From Irineochytrium annulatum (lineage: Eukaryota; Chytridiomycota; Chytridiomycetes; Chytridiales; Chytridiaceae), in contig JADGJL010000177.1 in NCBI GenBank assembly GCA_027600665.1, positions 1 to 34,670 of the forward strand: 34,670 bases of DNA, written 5' to 3'. Positions 32,673 to 34,670 of this stretch are shown one piece after another (the stretch's first letter is position 1; each line of letters opens with the position of its first letter). The position numbers and the translations under genes are program-made. The notes below the pieces were generated by a model. The model ran no database searches, was not told where the DNA came from, and saw only the letters and a program-made list of their open reading frames with translations.

Positions 32673-33137
32673 TTAATTCATCATAGACCAGGTCCTGAAC
32701 TCGGACGAGATCCCCTCCCCAGATCTCTTGCTATCCTCCTCAGCCAGGCTAGGCATCCTCGACCTCGGCTCTCGGCCGTTGGATCCGTCGGGCGATCCGG
32801 CGCCCGGCGACGAGGCCGACGGGGAGTACGACGACGAGAGCGAGTACGCCCCGAGGCTCCCCGTCGGGCTCGAGATCAGGCTCCCACGGCGTGCGAGCAT
32901 CACGTCCGCCAAGAAAGAGGCCGACGCCGGCCTGTCCGGCGAGGATGGCTGCGATTGATGGTGACTGTTGCTGCTGTTCGGGTTCGTGACAACGCTGATG
33001 GCGCTCGCACGCCTCAGGATGGCGCTGCCCTGAGGGTGGGCGGGTTGGTGGTCGACCGTTTCATGGCGGGTGTCGTCCGGTATGAGTTTCTTCTGTTGCT
33101 GGGGGGTGGGGTGGATGGACGAGGATGTGTTGCCCAT
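32673..33137 (-). CDS. Small Ser-rich protein with N-myristoylation signal
   Basis: A single exon encodes 154 aa. It begins MGNTSSS, a textbook N-myristoyltransferase signal (Gly2, Ser6), so membrane attachment is expected. The rest is low complexity: His/Gln-rich near residue 30-60, RRASAIS, ARRGSLIS and RMPSLAEED segments that fit basophilic kinase sites, then a Ser/Gly/Pro tract. No fold or named family is recognised. Codon composition is GC-rich like neighbouring genes, and the frame is free of stops. It may be a membrane-tethered, phosphorylation-controlled adaptor; that role is inference. Confidence 0.65.
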   Translation of the reverse strand: MGNTSSSIHPTPQQQKKLIPDDTRHETVDHQPAHPQGSAILRRASAISVVTNPNSSNSHHQSQPSSPDRPASASFLADVMLARRGSLISSPTGSLGAYSLSSSYSPSASSPGAGSPDGSNGREPRSRMPSLAEEDSKRSGEGISSEFRTWSMMN

Positions 33138-34226
33138 TCAATGAGGACGGCCGGTTACTAAGGGGTGGGGTCGATCGACGACGGCCGGGTGGTTATTGTT
33201 TGTCGAGGTAGGGGCGACGGCGTTGCGGTTGGGGCAAAAGAGTGTAGGGGTCCGCAGCGACGAGGCAGATGATCTCGCTGGGCCCCCGAACGGTTTGAAT
33301 AGTTTGACAGCGGCTGTCATTTTTTCTATGTATGTACAGCAACAAGGCGTTCCACATTGATTGGCCAGGCACGCCATCACTGGTAGGTCCGTGCCCTCAA
33401 GTATCGATAGAGAGGCACTTTTAAACTTCGTGAATCACGGCACCACGAGCTAACGTTGCCGTGCGCGCTCCCCACTGCTATATGGCGACCACCGCCGCTT
33501 CGGCTTGCTTGGAATTCTCCTGAAGTCGCATATCTCGTCCGATGCTCATGTAGCTGCGCTAGGACGTCATGGTTGTGCTCATCGTGCTCATCGCGCAGGC
33601 CAAAGGCACCAAGATCTAGTAGAGGTCTGGCCAAGTCAAAAGGAGCTAAGCATGTCCGTTCCCTTTTTTTTCGGTCAAGAACGATTACGACAATAAAAAT
33701 GGTGACTTCACGTGTGCCGCATGGAAAAAGAAATGAACTAACGCCGAGTCCACTGCGACGACTTGGGCCGAATCATTGGCCACATTCTCGCGTTTTCCTA
33801 AGAGCAGCATGTATCGAAATGGCATATCCGCTGCAATAATTTACCTTCAACCGTTATGTCCATCGCTTTGGGCTGCAGTGATGAACGCGATCGCGCGGAT
33901 GTCAGGTGAAGTGGCGCTTGGGCACGCTTGAACTCCGTCAACAACATCGCGTGTTGCTGGCGATCCCTCTTTTGGCACGTCGGCGACACGTCGGCGGCAC
34001 GGGTTCTCCGTCCGCTCGCGTGACCGGATTGCTCGCGTGGCCCGGATTAACAGATGAAAGGGCAGAAAGGGCACCCGCACAACCCGACGCGACGCGTGCG
34101 AACACTGTGCCTCCGTCCCTCTCTATTGAAAAGTCCCGCCGCTAACAACACTCCGACTCCAACTGCAACCCACATCTCTACCCGCCCCGACCTCCGTCCC
34201 CACCTTTCCCCCACACCGACGCAGAC
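33138..34226. promoter_or_regulatory. Long divergent intergenic region, no gene seen
   Basis: About 1.1 kb separates two divergent starts (minus-strand gene at 33137, plus-strand gene at 34227). Frames of 60-130 codons exist on both strands (for example 33456-33839 on + and 33377-33634 on -), but their composition is uneven and they show no motif. A short CTCATCG direct repeat lies near 33579-33592. The last ~80 bases before 34227 are C-rich, as expected of a fungal leader. Confidence 0.45.
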
Positions 34227-34670
34227 ATGACGACGTCCTTCCAAACGCTCCCCATCATCGACCTCTCCCCAATCCTCAAACACACCCGGCCGTCCTACGA
34301 TGAGGACGACGACATCGACCTCGATCCATCCTCCCCCGCCGTCATCTCGCTCGCGTCGACGCTCACGCGCGTGCTCGAGACCGTCGGCTTCGCTTACCTG
34401 GTTGGGACGAGCCTGGACGTGGACGAGCAGGCGAGGTGCCTCGAGGCCGCGAAGGCTTTCTTCAAGCTGGGTCTGGAGGAGAAGATGGCACTGGCGACGA
34501 GGAGATTCAGGAGGGCGAACGGGAACAGCTACAGGGGTTACTTCCCCGTTCAGGAGGGGCAGACGAGTCATAAAGAAGGTGAGGGGCATAGCGAGCGGGC
34601 GGTGTTCGGCGCATTCACGCTGACTGACACTTCTCAAGGATTCGAGTTCGGCCCCGAGCTCTACATCCCC
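34227..34670 (+). CDS. 2-oxoglutarate/Fe(II) dioxygenase-like (isopenicillin N synthase-like), N-terminal part
   Basis: Exon 1 is 34227-34578; a 60-nt intron follows; exon 2 starts at 34639 and runs off the window. The visible ~128 residues match the DIOX_N domain of non-haem iron dioxygenases: LPIIDLSPIL at residues 8-17, a VLETVGFAYLVG segment, EAAKAFFKLGLEEKM, the helix-to-loop signature NSYRGYFPVQEG, then EGFEFGPELYIP across the splice. The catalytic HxD...H iron site would be downstream and is not seen. Such enzymes hydroxylate or oxidise small molecules in the cytosol; the substrate is unknown. The start is the first ATG, just before the conserved N-terminal strand. Confidence 0.85.
   Translation, partial: MTTSFQTLPIIDLSPILKHTRPSYDEDDDIDLDPSSPAVISLASTLTRVLETVGFAYLVGTSLDVDEQARCLEAAKAFFKLGLEEKMALATRRFRRANGNSYRGYFPVQEGQTSHKEGEGHSERAVFGAFTLTDTSQGFEFGPELYIP

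Noticed and set aside
33377..33839. Possible small genes on either strand of the long divergent spacer
   Set aside because: Frames conflict with each other, composition is irregular, no splice signals extend them and no motif is seen.
34047..34637. 196-codon minus-strand frame
   Set aside because: Overlaps the dioxygenase start, whose conserved motifs are on the plus strand; this frame has no recognisable domain.
1..34670. tRNA, rRNA, CRISPR array, transposon or terminal repeats
   Set aside because: Scanning for T-loop GGTTCRA motifs, regularly spaced repeats and transposase-like frames found none that hold up; the only regular repeat is the coding cassette at 21996-23829.

Overview
The window looks like nuclear DNA of a fungus. 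Nearly every gene is cut by short introns (about 38-170 nt, mostly 45-75) with GT-AG ends and CTAAC/CTGAC-like branch points. The gene families are fungal: an 8-TM/2-pore TOK potassium channel, a GPI-anchored GH76 mannanase of the DFG5/DCW1 type, Mediator subunit Med16, and a kinase-AAA-GAF signalling scaffold. A chytrid or other early-diverging fungus is my guess; it is inference and nothing here proves it. I see no rRNA, tRNA, CRISPR array, transposon or plasmid-like element.

Layout. 1-509 (+): end of an RRM protein. 1381-8976 (-): an 11-exon gene for a predicted 2340-aa protein joining a Ser/Thr kinase-like domain, an AAA ATPase, a helical region, a GAF domain and a complete class I cyclic-nucleotide phosphodiesterase. 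9225-10034 (-): secreted DOMON protein with a GPI-type tail. 10529-11432 (+): Cys-rich protein with a GPI-type tail. 12079-15745 (+): disordered 1187-aa protein. 16154-18063 (+): membrane-anchored GH5 endoglycoceramidase-like enzyme. 18726-20715 (+): TOK channel. 21523-24031 (+): 13-exon repeat protein built by tandem duplication of a three-exon cassette. 24515-25515 (+): unrecognised 7-TM protein. 25885-27647 (+): GH76 enzyme. 28280-31835 (-): Med16, 5' end unresolved. 32673-33137 (-): small Ser-rich protein with an N-myristoylation signal. 34227 to the window end (+): start of a 2-oxoglutarate/Fe(II) dioxygenase-like gene.

Splice junctions were placed by hand from splice signals, reading phase and family motifs. 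For all complete multi-exon genes, and for the resolved part of Med16, the exon lengths add up to an open frame.

Function. Several genes (DOMON, Cys-rich, GH5, GH76) act at the cell surface or wall. The 1381-8976 gene, the TOK channel and perhaps the myristoylated protein are signalling or membrane components. There is no operon logic; the genes are independent neighbours. The most unusual item is the kinase-AAA-GAF scaffold ending in a phosphodiesterase, where its fungal relatives normally carry a histidine kinase. Second is the exon-cassette repeat gene.
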